A stretch of DNA of 5,195 bases from JAGLCW01 sp964427915 (GTDB taxonomy: Bacteria > Caldisericota > Caldisericia > UBA6126), in assembly GCA_964427915.1 (NCBI GenBank), contig CAYRWA010000052.1, positions 1-5,195 on the forward strand. Direction: 5' to 3'. Shown piece after piece: positions 1 through 5,195 of this stretch (position 1 is its first letter; each line of letters starts with the position of its first letter). Made by a program: the position numbers and the translations under genes. The notes beneath the pieces are model-generated. The model saw only the letters and a list, made by a program, of their open reading frames with translations, made no database searches and was not told the origin of the DNA.

Positions 1-31
1 TCATAACACAATCATCTACTTTTTGGTTCAT
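1..31 (-). CDS. 5' end of a minus-strand gene, product unknown (cut by window edge)
   Basis: Read on the minus strand, an ATG at 31-29 opens a frame that stays open to the edge and gives MNQKVDDCVM. Seven bases upstream of it (plus-strand 39-44) lies GAGAGG, a good Shine-Dalgarno match of the same kind that precedes the clear genes in this window. Ten residues are too few to assign a family. It would be transcribed divergently from everything else seen here, so its promoter should lie within the following gap. The start and SD are seen directly; that a real gene continues beyond the edge is inference. Confidence 0.5.
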   Translation of the reverse strand, partial: MNQKVDDCVM

Positions 32-423
32 CTCTTTACCTCTCTGTTAAAACCATTACAATGGAAGTTGTAAGCACAGAGTCAGAGTCCTGTCTTGTAT
101 TCAATCTCCTGCATAACTGGAGCTCAAGGCTCAATCAACTGATTGGAACTAGAAGACAGATGAAAGACTACGTAAGAGGCTTAATTTGGCCTAAAAGGTG
201 TACGTTCATTCTGTCTCTTGTGCTTACCTGTTACCAGAGTATTGAAAAGTATTCTTCAAAACAAGGTCCTTTGTGTTATTTTAACCATTTAATGGTAGGA
301 GAATATGTAGAATTTAAGAAGAAAGAGAAGTATTCTCACTAACAGATTCTGTTGTGAAGCTTTCTGACTGGATTAATAGTAGAGTGATAACTGGTTGAAA
401 ACCGCGTTAAGAATAGAGTTGTT

Positions 424-464
424 ATGAATACACCTATTTTTAGTGAAAATTCACAAATATTCAT
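424..464. repeat. Nested inverted repeat, operator-like
   Basis: The outer arms ATGAATA (424-430) and TATTCAT (458-464) are perfect 7-base inverted repeats. Between them lies GTGAAAATTCAC (443-454), whose 5-base arms GTGAA and TTCAC flank a two-base centre. The inner motif has the general look of a dimeric regulator site, but the spacing differs from the textbook CRP site, which has six bases between GTGA and TCAC. The repeats are seen directly; a regulatory role is inferred. Confidence 0.35.
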
Positions 465-474
465 CCAAAAGCTA

Positions 475-484
475 TAACATGTTA
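475..484. repeat. Perfect 10-bp palindrome TAACATGTTA
   Basis: TAACATGTTA is fully self-complementary and lies eleven bases after the nested inverted repeat. The two together suggest a small regulatory patch in the middle of the gap. No adjacent promoter could be fixed, and a 10-bp palindrome in AT-rich DNA can arise by chance. Confidence 0.25.
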
Positions 485-805
485 ATCTACGGTTGTATAT
501 GTGCCCAAGTAATGGTGTTGATTATGGAGATGAATTTGTTGCTGAGGACTTTATTGCTTACAATAATTTCTTAAGAACAAGTATCTTTTATTCTATTGCC
601 AGGAAGCATATTACGCTGAAGTCTAAAATGCTTACTCACAATTCGGTTAGTTGACATTTGCGGTAAACTTGGTTTTTGATTGTATGATTTTTGCGTACAA
701 GCATTGTAATCCGATGCTTATGAGCTCGTTTTAACTGGGTTAATCAATAGTAAGTAATCAAAGTCCCATATTGAGATCCACAGATTTTTATGCAATGTTG
801 AACTA

Positions 806-813
806 AAAGGAGA
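806..813 (+). promoter_or_regulatory. Shine-Dalgarno site of the 64-aa gene
   Basis: AAAGGAGA ends six bases before the ATG at 820, which is near ideal spacing. It is the main reason to accept the short, otherwise unrecognised reading frame that follows as a real gene. Confidence 0.7.
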
Positions 814-819
814 GTACAA

Positions 820-1014
820 ATGAACGCTAATGATTCATTCAAAGCAAAAGAAGCAGCAAAGAGATTTATACAAGCCTTAAAAAGTGGCAAAATCAAAAGA
901 GATGTTCTACCCGGCAAAGCAGAAAACTACTTAAAAGAAGAAGAAAAGAAAGATTTTGAGCATTTTTGCAAGTTTGCAGAAACGCAGTACTACAAGGAAT
1001 TGATTGAGCGGTAG
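820..1014 (+). CDS. Small charged orphan protein, 64 aa
   Basis: I do not recognise this protein. It starts at an ATG with a strong, well-spaced SD and ends at TAG, followed directly by TAA. It is rich in Lys and Glu, has no signal peptide or membrane segment, and looks mostly helical. Residues 7-28 form a basic amphipathic stretch (FKAKEAAKRFIQALKSGKIK), a Pro-Gly break follows near 31-32, and an acidic-basic second helix runs to the end with one Cys. A two-helix cytoplasmic protein or a small DNA-binding or antitoxin-like protein would fit, but no motif proves any of these. No partner gene is adjacent: the next gene lies about 380 bases downstream. A short inverted repeat (TACTAC 988-993, GTAGTA 1011-1016) overlaps its 3' end and is too weak to call a terminator. 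Confidence 0.65.
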   Translation: MNANDSFKAKEAAKRFIQALKSGKIKRDVLPGKAENYLKEEEKKDFEHFCKFAETQYYKELIER

Positions 1015-1396
1015 TAAATGGTTATTTCTGCAGAGACGCTTGAAAACGTTTTCTTTGAGTATCATAGACTGGTGATTGACATCACAACTTTTGTTTACTT
1101 CGTATAGATTCAACCTATAAATACTACTCATGAAATTGGAAACCGATGGTATAAAATGGAAAATCCCATCACCACAACTTCAACCGACCCGGCAGATGCG
1201 AAGGGTATGTCCTTACTTTACCTGTGTTTTCATTCCTTGTTCACACCTGTTGAGTATATTTACTAAGTTTTCAGCAATTTGGAAAATTTAGTAGAACTGA
1301 CTCACATAAACCACCCTTCAAAATCCTTTCATGTTTTTTCACCTACCTGGTCTATGCCGGACTGTCTAATTAAATAATTGAGTAGAGAGGATAACG
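1015..1396. other. Gap without a supported gene
   Basis: A 29-codon frame (1018-1107) begins four bases after the preceding stop codon but has no SD and matches nothing I know. TTGACA at 1076-1081 resembles a -35 element, but the nearest TATA-like hexamer (TATAGA, 1103-1108) is 21 bases away, too far for a normal sigma-70 promoter. TATAAA-type hexamers at 1116 and 1150 also lack a paired -35. The promoter of the downstream lipoprotein gene presumably lies in the last 150 bases, but I cannot place it. Confidence 0.45.
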
Positions 1397-2188
1397 ATGT
1401 TATTAAATAAAAGGTCTTTTCTTGCCATATGCTGTTCCAAATGGGTAATGATTGTTTTGTGTTTGCTTTTGGGAACAACCAGTTTCATTAGTTGTTCAAA
1501 GAATCATCAAATTGATAGCAAACCTGAATTGATAGGATCAGCTTCTTCATATAATCTGTATCTTCAAACCTGGCAAGAAGAATTTTCATACCAAGGTGAT
1601 ACTGAGTTGTTACGCTGTACTATTTTTGTTCAATATCCCATGGTTGCAGAAATGAAGGATAAAAACCTTCAAGACAAAATTAACCATTGCATTAATACTG
1701 ACATATCCAGTCGCATTGCAGATTTTAAGGACAATTTAAACAAGTATTGGGATACGTCATATCGAAGAAGTGTTACAATTGAATTCATGACAGCTGATTA
1801 TCTAAGTATTCTCTATGACGGATATACAGAGAACGGATGGGCAAGGCCTTATCAGTTTACTGAGACCCTGAATGTAAATATGAAAAACGGGACAATTATG
1901 GTTGTATCTGACTTTTTTATACCCGATGTGGATGGACCTACCTTACTCATGAATTACTGCAAACAGGATTTAACAAAGCAGTACGAGGAGTTCTACAAGG
2001 AGGAAATCACAGCCCAATTCTTGATGTTGTTAGATTGGAATGTTACCCCAGAAAATTGCTCCAAATTCTCCATTACCCCAAAAGGTTTCCATCTGATTTT
2101 TGTTGATTTATTCTCTCACGCAGAAGGCACCTGGGAGGTGCATGTTCCCTACGGCGCATTCGGGGAACAGTGTTTGTTGAATGAATAG
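1397..2188 (+). CDS. DUF3298-type lipoprotein, 263 aa
   Basis: This is a predicted lipoprotein anchored outside the cytoplasmic membrane. The ATG is preceded by GAGAGGA with five bases between, supporting this start. The N-terminus has a basic stretch (KR at 5-6), a hydrophobic core at about 16-31 and a lipobox ending FISC, so the mature protein should begin at acylated Cys33. The part from about 135 onward resembles the DUF3298 fold found in RsiV-like anti-sigma factors and PdaC-like envelope proteins. It has a strand pair with an aromatic turn (SILYDGYTENGWARPYQF, 137-154), then LNVNMKNG with V-S-DFF (158-174). A C-terminal block has FSITPKGFHLIF and an aliphatic strand ending in VPYGAF. 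There is no transmembrane segment besides the signal, so it is not itself an RsiV-type anti-sigma factor, and no sigma factor gene is nearby. The family call rests on pattern recall. The binding target is unknown. The gene stands alone and is closed by its own terminator. Confidence 0.75.
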   Translation: MLLNKRSFLAICCSKWVMIVLCLLLGTTSFISCSKNHQIDSKPELIGSASSYNLYLQTWQEEFSYQGDTELLRCTIFVQYPMVAEMKDKNLQDKINHCINTDISSRIADFKDNLNKYWDTSYRRSVTIEFMTADYLSILYDGYTENGWARPYQFTETLNVNMKNGTIMVVSDFFIPDVDGPTLLMNYCKQDLTKQYEEFYKEEITAQFLMLLDWNVTPENCSKFSITPKGFHLIFVDLFSHAEGTWEVHVPYGAFGEQCLLNE

Positions 2189-2195
2189 TTTTGAT

Positions 2196-2219
2196 GAAGC
2201 TATTTCGATAGCTTTTGTT
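2196..2219 (+). terminator. Intrinsic terminator with UUCG loop
   Basis: AAGCTAT (2197-2203) pairs perfectly with ATAGCTT (2208-2214) around a stable TTCG tetraloop, with a possible extra G-T pair at 2196/2215. The T-rich run TTTTGTT (2213-2219) follows at once. It starts eight bases after the lipoprotein stop codon, so it most likely ends that transcript. Confidence 0.75.
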
Positions 2220-2272
2220 AAGTTATTGATGCAATGGGAAGAAAAACTGTGAGAATTGTACGATCCAAGATT

Positions 2273-2297
2273 TTATCTGCAAACTCCTGCCAGATAA
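2273..2297. repeat. 7-bp inverted repeat upstream of the DUF4236 gene
   Basis: TTATCTG (2273-2279) and CAGATAA (2291-2297) are perfect inverted repeats separated by 11 bases, followed by TTT. It lies about 87 bases before the next start codon. It could be a weak hairpin, a second terminator or an operator; nothing decides between these. Confidence 0.3.
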
Positions 2298-2372
2298 TTT
2301 CACTCAGCATCCAATTTTTTTATGCAAGATGATGTGTTGAGAATAGATGAATAAGAACACGTTAAACCAAAT

Positions 2373-2377
2373 GGAGG
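2373..2377 (+). promoter_or_regulatory. Shine-Dalgarno site that fixes the DUF4236 start
   Basis: GGAGG lies six bases before the ATG at 2384. An in-frame TTG two codons earlier (2378) directly touches the GGAGG, leaving no spacer for ribosome binding. The ATG is therefore the likelier start, and the protein begins MRLYKS. Confidence 0.75.
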
Positions 2378-2383
2378 TTGATT

Positions 2384-3661
2384 ATGCGTTTATACAAATC
2401 TGTTAAAATGGCTAAAGGCGTAAAATTAAATTTATCAAAATCAGGAATTGGAATTTCTGCTGGTACAAAAGGAGCTAGATTTTCTACAGGTCCAAGAGGA
2501 ACTCGAATAAACTCCCTTCAAGTTTCTTCGGGTAAAAACAACCACCACTCCTCTAAAGCAGTCAATTCCTCTAATGGAAACTTGAATTCTAAGCAAGAAT
2601 TTGATGTAGAGGTTAAAGTTTCAATTGATGAAGATTCTGGAAAAGAGACTCTTTCTTTTTATAGAGATGGTAAAGAGTTGTTGGATGATTACATCATCCG
2701 TAAAGTAAAGCGAGATGAACACTTTAAAGAAAGGCTCCAATTGTTAAGAGAAGAATTACACGAAAAGCTGAACCAAAAATCGAAAGGTATTCTTGAGATT
2801 CATCAATTGTCCCCGAAAATAGTTGATTGGAACCAAATTATTCATGAATACAATACATCCACCCCAAAGGTATATAAAAAAAGAACATTTTCTGTACCCA
2901 AACCTGAGACTACTGATGTATATAAGAATCTAGAAGTAATTGCCAAAAAAAAGATCCGTGGATTATTTGGGATATCAAAAAAAAGAAAACAATATGTGGA
3001 CGAAAACTTTGAAAATTTCTTTCAGAATACTTTAAAGCAATGGGAACTTGAAAAAGAAACATTTCAAAAAGAAGAACAGCAAAGAGAAATCCAAGAAAAT
3101 GAAAACAACAAGAACGATTACCTGAAATGGAAACAGAAAATGGAATGTGTTATCCATCCTTCTGAACAGGAGTTAAAGGAACTATTGGAGTCATCATTTT
3201 CAAATTTAGAGTTACCACTCGAATTTTCTTTCAGATTTGATCTTGATTTATTGACCAACGCAGTAACCATAGAGGCCTTAATACCAACCATTGAGGATCT
3301 TCCAAAGAAAAAATCCAGCTTGTTATCAAGTGGAAAGGTATCCATCAAGGATAAAACACAGAAAGAGATACAGCAAGAATACTATGTTTTTTGCCTAGGA
3401 CAAAGCTTACTATTTGCTTCAAAAGCTTTTAATGCTTCTCCAGTTATTGAGTTTGTTGTGGTTTCTGGATGTATCAATGGTATCGATAAGGTAACGGGTA
3501 ATAGCGAAAAGCAGTGTTTGTATACTGTTAAGTACAACAAAGATCAATTTAGTAAAATGAACGTAATCAATGTTGAGCCAGAAGCTGCATTTAAATCTTT
3601 TGAACACCGATTAAACGTAACTAAGTCAAACCTAATGAAGCCTCTATCTTCATTCAGTTAA
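2384..3661 (+). CDS. DUF4236-domain protein with long C-terminal region, 425 aa
   Basis: The first 42 residues form a clear DUF4236 domain, a small beta-rich module of unknown function common in accessory and phage-linked genes. It shows the typical order of a basic R-x-Y-K-S start, KLNLSKSGIGIS (14-25), a Gly-rich turn, then FSTGPRGTR (33-41). Starting the protein with this motif at residue 2 supports the ATG chosen by the SD. A polar linker (about 45-65) follows, then a charged helical region. Residues about 212-253 are very rich in Glu, Lys and Gln and probably form a coiled coil. From about 277 a folded C-terminal domain begins with alternating strands (FSFRFDLDL, VTIEALIPTIEDLP) and later hydrophobic strands (VIEFVVVSG) near 360. 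I see no signal peptide or membrane segment, so it is likely cytoplasmic. Many DUF4236 proteins are much shorter, so this is a long architecture. The domain call is firm; the function is unknown. The last 13 codons lie inside a three-branched fold. Confidence 0.8.
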   Translation: MRLYKSVKMAKGVKLNLSKSGIGISAGTKGARFSTGPRGTRINSLQVSSGKNNHHSSKAVNSSNGNLNSKQEFDVEVKVSIDEDSGKETLSFYRDGKELLDDYIIRKVKRDEHFKERLQLLREELHEKLNQKSKGILEIHQLSPKIVDWNQIIHEYNTSTPKVYKKRTFSVPKPETTDVYKNLEVIAKKKIRGLFGISKKRKQYVDENFENFFQNTLKQWELEKETFQKEEQQREIQENENNKNDYLKWKQKMECVIHPSEQELKELLESSFSNLELPLEFSFRFDLDLLTNAVTIEALIPTIEDLPKKKSSLLSSGKVSIKDKTQKEIQQEYYVFCLGQSLLFASKAFNASPVIEFVVVSGCINGIDKVTGNSEKQCLYTVKYNKDQFSKMNVINVEPEAAFKSFEHRLNVTKSNLMKPLSSFS

Positions 3662-3682
3662 GAACATTTAACTTTGACTTAG
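3621..3682 (+). other. Three-branched (three-way junction) nucleic acid fold spanning the DUF4236 stop codon
   Basis: A perfect 10-bp outer stem joins CTAAGTCAAA (3621-3630) to TTTGACTTAG (3673-3682). Inside it lie two hairpins. AATGAAG (3634-3640) pairs with CTTCATT (3648-3654) over a 7-base loop, and GTTAA (3657-3661) pairs with TTAAC (3668-3672) over a 6-base loop. Almost every base is paired or in a short loop. No T-run follows, so it is not a standard intrinsic terminator. The junction bases do not match the hammerhead ribozyme core, and the integron attC core motifs are absent. It could be a 3'-end stabilising RNA structure, a processing site or a recombination or mobile-element remnant. 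The pairing is seen directly; any role is inferred. Confidence 0.45.
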
Positions 3683-3785
3683 ATATTGAGCAAAAGGTAG
3701 TGTTGTTATTTTTTACGATTAATAGTATTCCACTGGATTTCAGAATCATTGTAAATTAACAGTCCATAATACTCGGGAGGTAACA

Positions 3786-4406
3786 ATGAACAAAACGCAA
3801 GTTGCTGAAGTTAGACTTATTGAGAATGTTAGACAGGAAGTTAAAGGGGGCTTTCTAAGCAGAACTACTATTGATTATTGGGCATATCAAATTGTTGATT
3901 TGTCAGGAGCAGACGAAACAAAATTATTCACGGTTGAGTTTCCGGTACATATGGATGGTGCGATACCTGACGCTCAAAATAAGATTTCCAAATACATTCA
4001 CACAAATAACTGGACCGTCACTCAAACTAACAGAATCGGTTTCCCCGTGTTTATAAAACGCATAAAATCCTTTGATAGTGATAATAGTTCTAAGTGTGAG
4101 GAACATGAAGACAAAAATCTTTCTTTTGAAATAGCAAGGATTAAGCATGCGGCAAACTACAATGAAAACAAAGATTTTTTTACTTTGCAAGATATTGAAG
4201 AGCGATTAGTTATGGCTTTTAAAAAAGACGAAGCTTTTTTAGAATACCCGGGTCATAGTATTTATTCAGATTTTTTAAACCTTAACGACCATACAAAAAG
4301 AATGGAGAATTATACTCATCTCCTAGAAGTTGATGATAAGGCTGCTTCGGATGTGATAGCAGAAATTCTTGTTGATTTGTTTCAGTTTATTAAGGGGACC
4401 ATGTAG
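3786..4406 (+). CDS. Orphan soluble protein, 206 aa, directly upstream of and in frame with YidD
   Basis: I do not recognise this protein. The ATG is preceded by GGGAGGT with good spacing, so both start and gene are well supported. There is no signal peptide or transmembrane helix. Residues about 5-95 look like a compact alpha/beta domain (VAEVRLIENV, then IDYWAYQIVDL, LFTVEFPVHM and WTVTQTNRIGFPVFIKR). A polar Ser/Asp/Glu/Lys linker runs to about 113, and the rest is mainly helical, ending VIAEILVDLFQFIKGTM. The stop is TAG, and the same frame continues into a YidD sequence with no other interruption for 62 codons. Either the two genes are separate with translational coupling, or this is the N-terminal part of a YidD fusion split by an amber mutation. 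TAG also ends the 64-aa and lipoprotein genes here, so a recoded TAG is unlikely. The function is unknown. Confidence 0.7.
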   Translation: MNKTQVAEVRLIENVRQEVKGGFLSRTTIDYWAYQIVDLSGADETKLFTVEFPVHMDGAIPDAQNKISKYIHTNNWTVTQTNRIGFPVFIKRIKSFDSDNSSKCEEHEDKNLSFEIARIKHAANYNENKDFFTLQDIEERLVMAFKKDEAFLEYPGHSIYSDFLNLNDHTKRMENYTHLLEVDDKAASDVIAEILVDLFQFIKGTM

Positions 4407-4621
4407 AGAATTTCTTCTGTTAAGAGTGTTGTTATTAAAGCAATTCAAGTCTATCAACGATATGCACCCGATTCAGTTAGAAATAAATGTAGGTTTGAAG
4501 CTTGCTGTTCTCAATATATGATTTTAGCAATCCAAAAATATGGATTGTACAAAGGCTTAATAATGGTATTAAGAGAATTGAAAGATGCAACATAAACAGT
4601 GGAGGTTACGATTATCCTTAG
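4407..4621 (+). pseudogene. YidD-family (membrane protein insertion efficiency factor) sequence, orphan and apparently broken
   Basis: The frame from 4407 reads RISSVKSVVIKAIQVYQ, then the YidD signature CRFEACCSQY (4488-4517), then AIQKYGLYKG and VLREL. This is the order of the small YidD family, which helps the YidC insertase insert membrane proteins at the inner membrane. The zero frame ends at TAA (4593-4595), but the -1 frame from 4583 gives RCNINSGGYDYP and then TAG (4619-4621), the expected YidD C-terminus. Restoring one A in the AAA at 4581-4583 would join the two parts. There is no ATG, GTG or TTG at the N-terminus: the codon before is TAG (4404) and the one before that ATG. Changing TAG to AAG would give MKRISSV, a typical YidD start. 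An ATT start at 4410 behind GGGG (4394-4397) is possible but rare. It lacks the usual rpmH-rnpA-yidC neighbours, so it is an accessory copy. The family call is firm; loss of function is inferred from the lesions. Confidence 0.8.
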
Positions 4622-4656
4622 TTTTTTGCAATTTTTTTACTAAGAGTGCTTTCTTT

Positions 4657-4673
4657 TTGTATAAGCCATACAA
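4657..4673. repeat. 6-bp hairpin/inverted repeat upstream of the ion channel gene
   Basis: TTGTAT (4657-4662) and ATACAA (4668-4673) pair over a 5-base loop, AAGCC. No T-run follows on either strand, so it is not a clear terminator. A second pair of arms, CTTAGT (4617-4622) and ACTAAG (4639-4644), lies just before it around a T-rich 16-base loop and overlaps the YidD end. Either could reduce read-through from the YidD region or serve as an operator. Confidence 0.25.
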
Positions 4674-4802
4674 GCTTGATTTGGTATCTTTTAGGTTGGA
4701 TTAGTAGGATTGTTACATTTTTTTGTTTGAAGAACAGGCTTAATCATATGTTGTTAAGTAATTTCAATTTGGTCTAGTATCTGTAAAAGGAAACTTCGAA
4801 AT

Positions 4803-5138
4803 ATGAAAAACAAAATAACTGATTTTTTGCAGATTCTTCAGTATCAATTTGACAGTATTCTCTCTGGCGGAATTGGAAAAATTCTTGTTTGGTTTTCTAT
4901 TGTCACCATCTTTACTGTACTGATATGCACATGTATTGTATCATTTACTCATCCATTAGTGATAGGTCATGGTACTTTTCTTGATTTATTCTGGTTTACT
5001 TTGACAACCGTTATAGAGCCCGGTTTACACGAATTTGAGGGTTGGATGCTTAGATTAACCCTTGTGCTGATAGCACTTGTAGGTTTATTCTTTATGGGTA
5101 GTGCAACTTTTTTTGTGGTGCGGCCAGGCAATGGCTGA
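4803..5138 (+). CDS. CASTOR/POLLUX-like ion channel, N-terminal pore region only, interrupted by an intron
   Basis: The encoded segment matches the start of bacterial CASTOR/POLLUX-type cation channels. It has a short cytoplasmic lead with YQFDSILSGG (14-23), where the family often has YRFD-x-hydrophobic-x-SRG. Then come a first membrane helix (about 27-48), a pore helix FLDLFWFTLTTV (59-70) with E-P-G (72-74) as filter-like residues, and a second membrane helix (about 83-105). Full family members continue for several hundred residues with cytoplasmic nucleotide-binding-like (RCK-type) domains, all missing here. The gene sequence ends after codon 105 at 5117. The last six residues, VRPGNG, and the TGA are read from inserted intron DNA. 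If the intron splices, the gene may still work; otherwise the product is a short two-helix protein. The start is ATG, with AAAAGGA about 11 bases upstream, a slightly long spacing. The family is recognised by pattern, not by search. Confidence 0.7.
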   Translation: MKNKITDFLQILQYQFDSILSGGIGKILVWFSIVTIFTVLICTCIVSFTHPLVIGHGTFLDLFWFTLTTVIEPGLHEFEGWMLRLTLVLIALVGLFFMGSATFFVVRPGNG

Positions 5139-5195
5139 TAGTTTATCAGGTGGAAATCCTGACGGGTAAGATGTAAGCTGCATCACCCGTAGCGA
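5118..5195 (+). mobile_element. 5' end of a group II intron (cut by window edge)
   Basis: The sequence from 5118 begins GTGCGGCC, matching the GUGYG consensus at the 5' boundary of bacterial group II introns, which are self-splicing retroelements that usually encode a maturase and reverse transcriptase. Base composition jumps to 41 G or C in 78 bases against AT-rich flanks. The stretch is packed with helices: GCCA (5123-5126) with TGGC (5132-5135), CTGATA (5135-5140) with TATCAG (5144-5149), and TCAGG (5146-5150) with CCTGA (5158-5162). A longer one pairs ACGGGT (5162-5167) and GATG (5170-5173) with CATC (5181-5184) and ACCCGT (5185-5190). Some of these exclude each other. This looks like intron domain I. 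The insertion falls exactly between codons 105 and 106 of the channel gene, with exon bases TTTGTG just before it as the likely IBS1. The maturase gene and 3' end would lie beyond the window. Confidence 0.7.

Larger units (their letters stand above)
32..819. other. Long gap without a convincing gene
   Basis: About 790 bases separate the minus-strand start from the next plus-strand gene. Open frames exist, the longest being 93 codons from 61, but none has a Shine-Dalgarno site or recognisable protein motifs. The stretch contains a nested inverted repeat (424-464), a 10-bp palindrome (475-484) and a 6-bp hairpin (699-704 with 714-719, 9-base loop). A consensus-like TTGACA sits at 651-656 but has no -10 element at proper spacing. 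I see no tRNA, rRNA or CRISPR pattern. It may be regulatory DNA plus decayed coding sequence. Confidence 0.5.

Noticed and set aside
61..342. 93-codon plus-strand frame in the first gap
   Set aside because: There is no Shine-Dalgarno site before its ATG, the composition is irregular with scattered Cys and Trp, and no family is recognisable. It also sits where the promoter of the minus-strand gene should be.
499..654. 51-codon frame with somewhat protein-like composition
   Set aside because: It lacks an SD and any known motif. It could be a remnant, so it is mentioned only as a hint in the findings.
651..688. Sigma-70 promoter with TTGACA at 651-656
   Set aside because: The nearest -10-like hexamer, TATGAT at 683-688, is 26 bases away, far outside the usual 16-18.
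1018..1107. 29-codon frame starting just after the 64-aa gene
   Set aside because: The position suggests coupling, but there is no SD, it is very short and it is unrecognised.
931..1131. Minus-strand 66-codon frame
   Set aside because: It overlaps the better supported 64-aa gene, ends in a poly-Phe run from antisense of Lys/Glu codons and has no SD.
2234..2332. 32-codon frame MGRKTVRIVR... between the terminator and the DUF4236 gene
   Set aside because: The basic start vaguely recalls the opening of some serine recombinases, but it is too short, lacks an SD and has no catalytic region.
3118..3607. Minus-strand frames of 76 and 62 codons within the DUF4236 gene
   Set aside because: They are antisense shadows of a well supported coding sequence.
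3621..3682. Integron attC site, considered because of cassette-like layout and strong pairing
   Set aside because: The conserved RYYYAAC and GTTRRRY core motifs are not found at the ends of the fold.
3871..4190. Frames on both strands inside the 206-aa gene
   Set aside because: They are out-of-frame shadows without SD sites.
4404..4406. TAG read as a sense codon (pyrrolysine or recoding) joining the orphan and YidD
   Set aside because: TAG also serves as the stop of the 64-aa and lipoprotein genes in this window, and the YidD part carries a second, independent lesion.

Overview
The window is AT-rich. Its clear genes all carry strong purine-rich Shine-Dalgarno sites (AAAGGAGA, GAGAGGA, GGAGG, GGGAGGT). 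It encodes a lipoprotein with a Cys lipobox, and TAG, TAA and TGA all serve as stops. This fits a low-GC bacterium that uses Shine-Dalgarno initiation, such as a clostridia-like Firmicute or a spirochaete. It argues against Bacteroidetes, which mostly lack SD sites. I cannot name the genus. The layout is that of an accessory region: small orphan genes, long non-coding gaps, no housekeeping gene in its usual setting, and an inserted intron.

Bases 1-31 hold the first ten codons of a minus-strand gene that leaves the window. Bases 32-819 contain no convincing gene but carry a nested inverted repeat (424-464) and a 10-bp palindrome (475-484). A 64-aa charged orphan protein lies at 820-1014, followed by about 380 bases with no gene. 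Next is a DUF3298-type lipoprotein (1397-2188) closed by a UUCG-loop terminator (2196-2219). A 425-aa protein with an N-terminal DUF4236 domain follows (2384-3661); its 3' end is embedded in a well-paired three-branched fold (3621-3682). After it comes a 206-aa orphan (3786-4406), directly followed in the same frame by a YidD-family sequence (4407-4621). The YidD sequence has an amber codon in front of it, no standard start, and a one-base frameshift near its C-terminus. The window ends with the N-terminal pore region of a CASTOR/POLLUX-like ion channel (4803-5117). That gene is cut exactly between two codons by what looks like the 5' end of a group II intron (5118-5195).

All complete genes lie on the plus strand. 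Most have their own SD and a gap of 100-400 bases upstream, so they look like separate transcription units or independently acquired genes rather than one operon. The exception is the 206-aa orphan and YidD pair, which abut and may once have been a single protein. Several products act at or near the membrane (lipoprotein, YidD, ion channel), but nothing in the sequence proves a shared pathway. The best-supported unusual features are the intron-split channel gene, the broken orphan YidD joined to an unknown protein, and the three-branched structure at the end of the DUF4236 gene.
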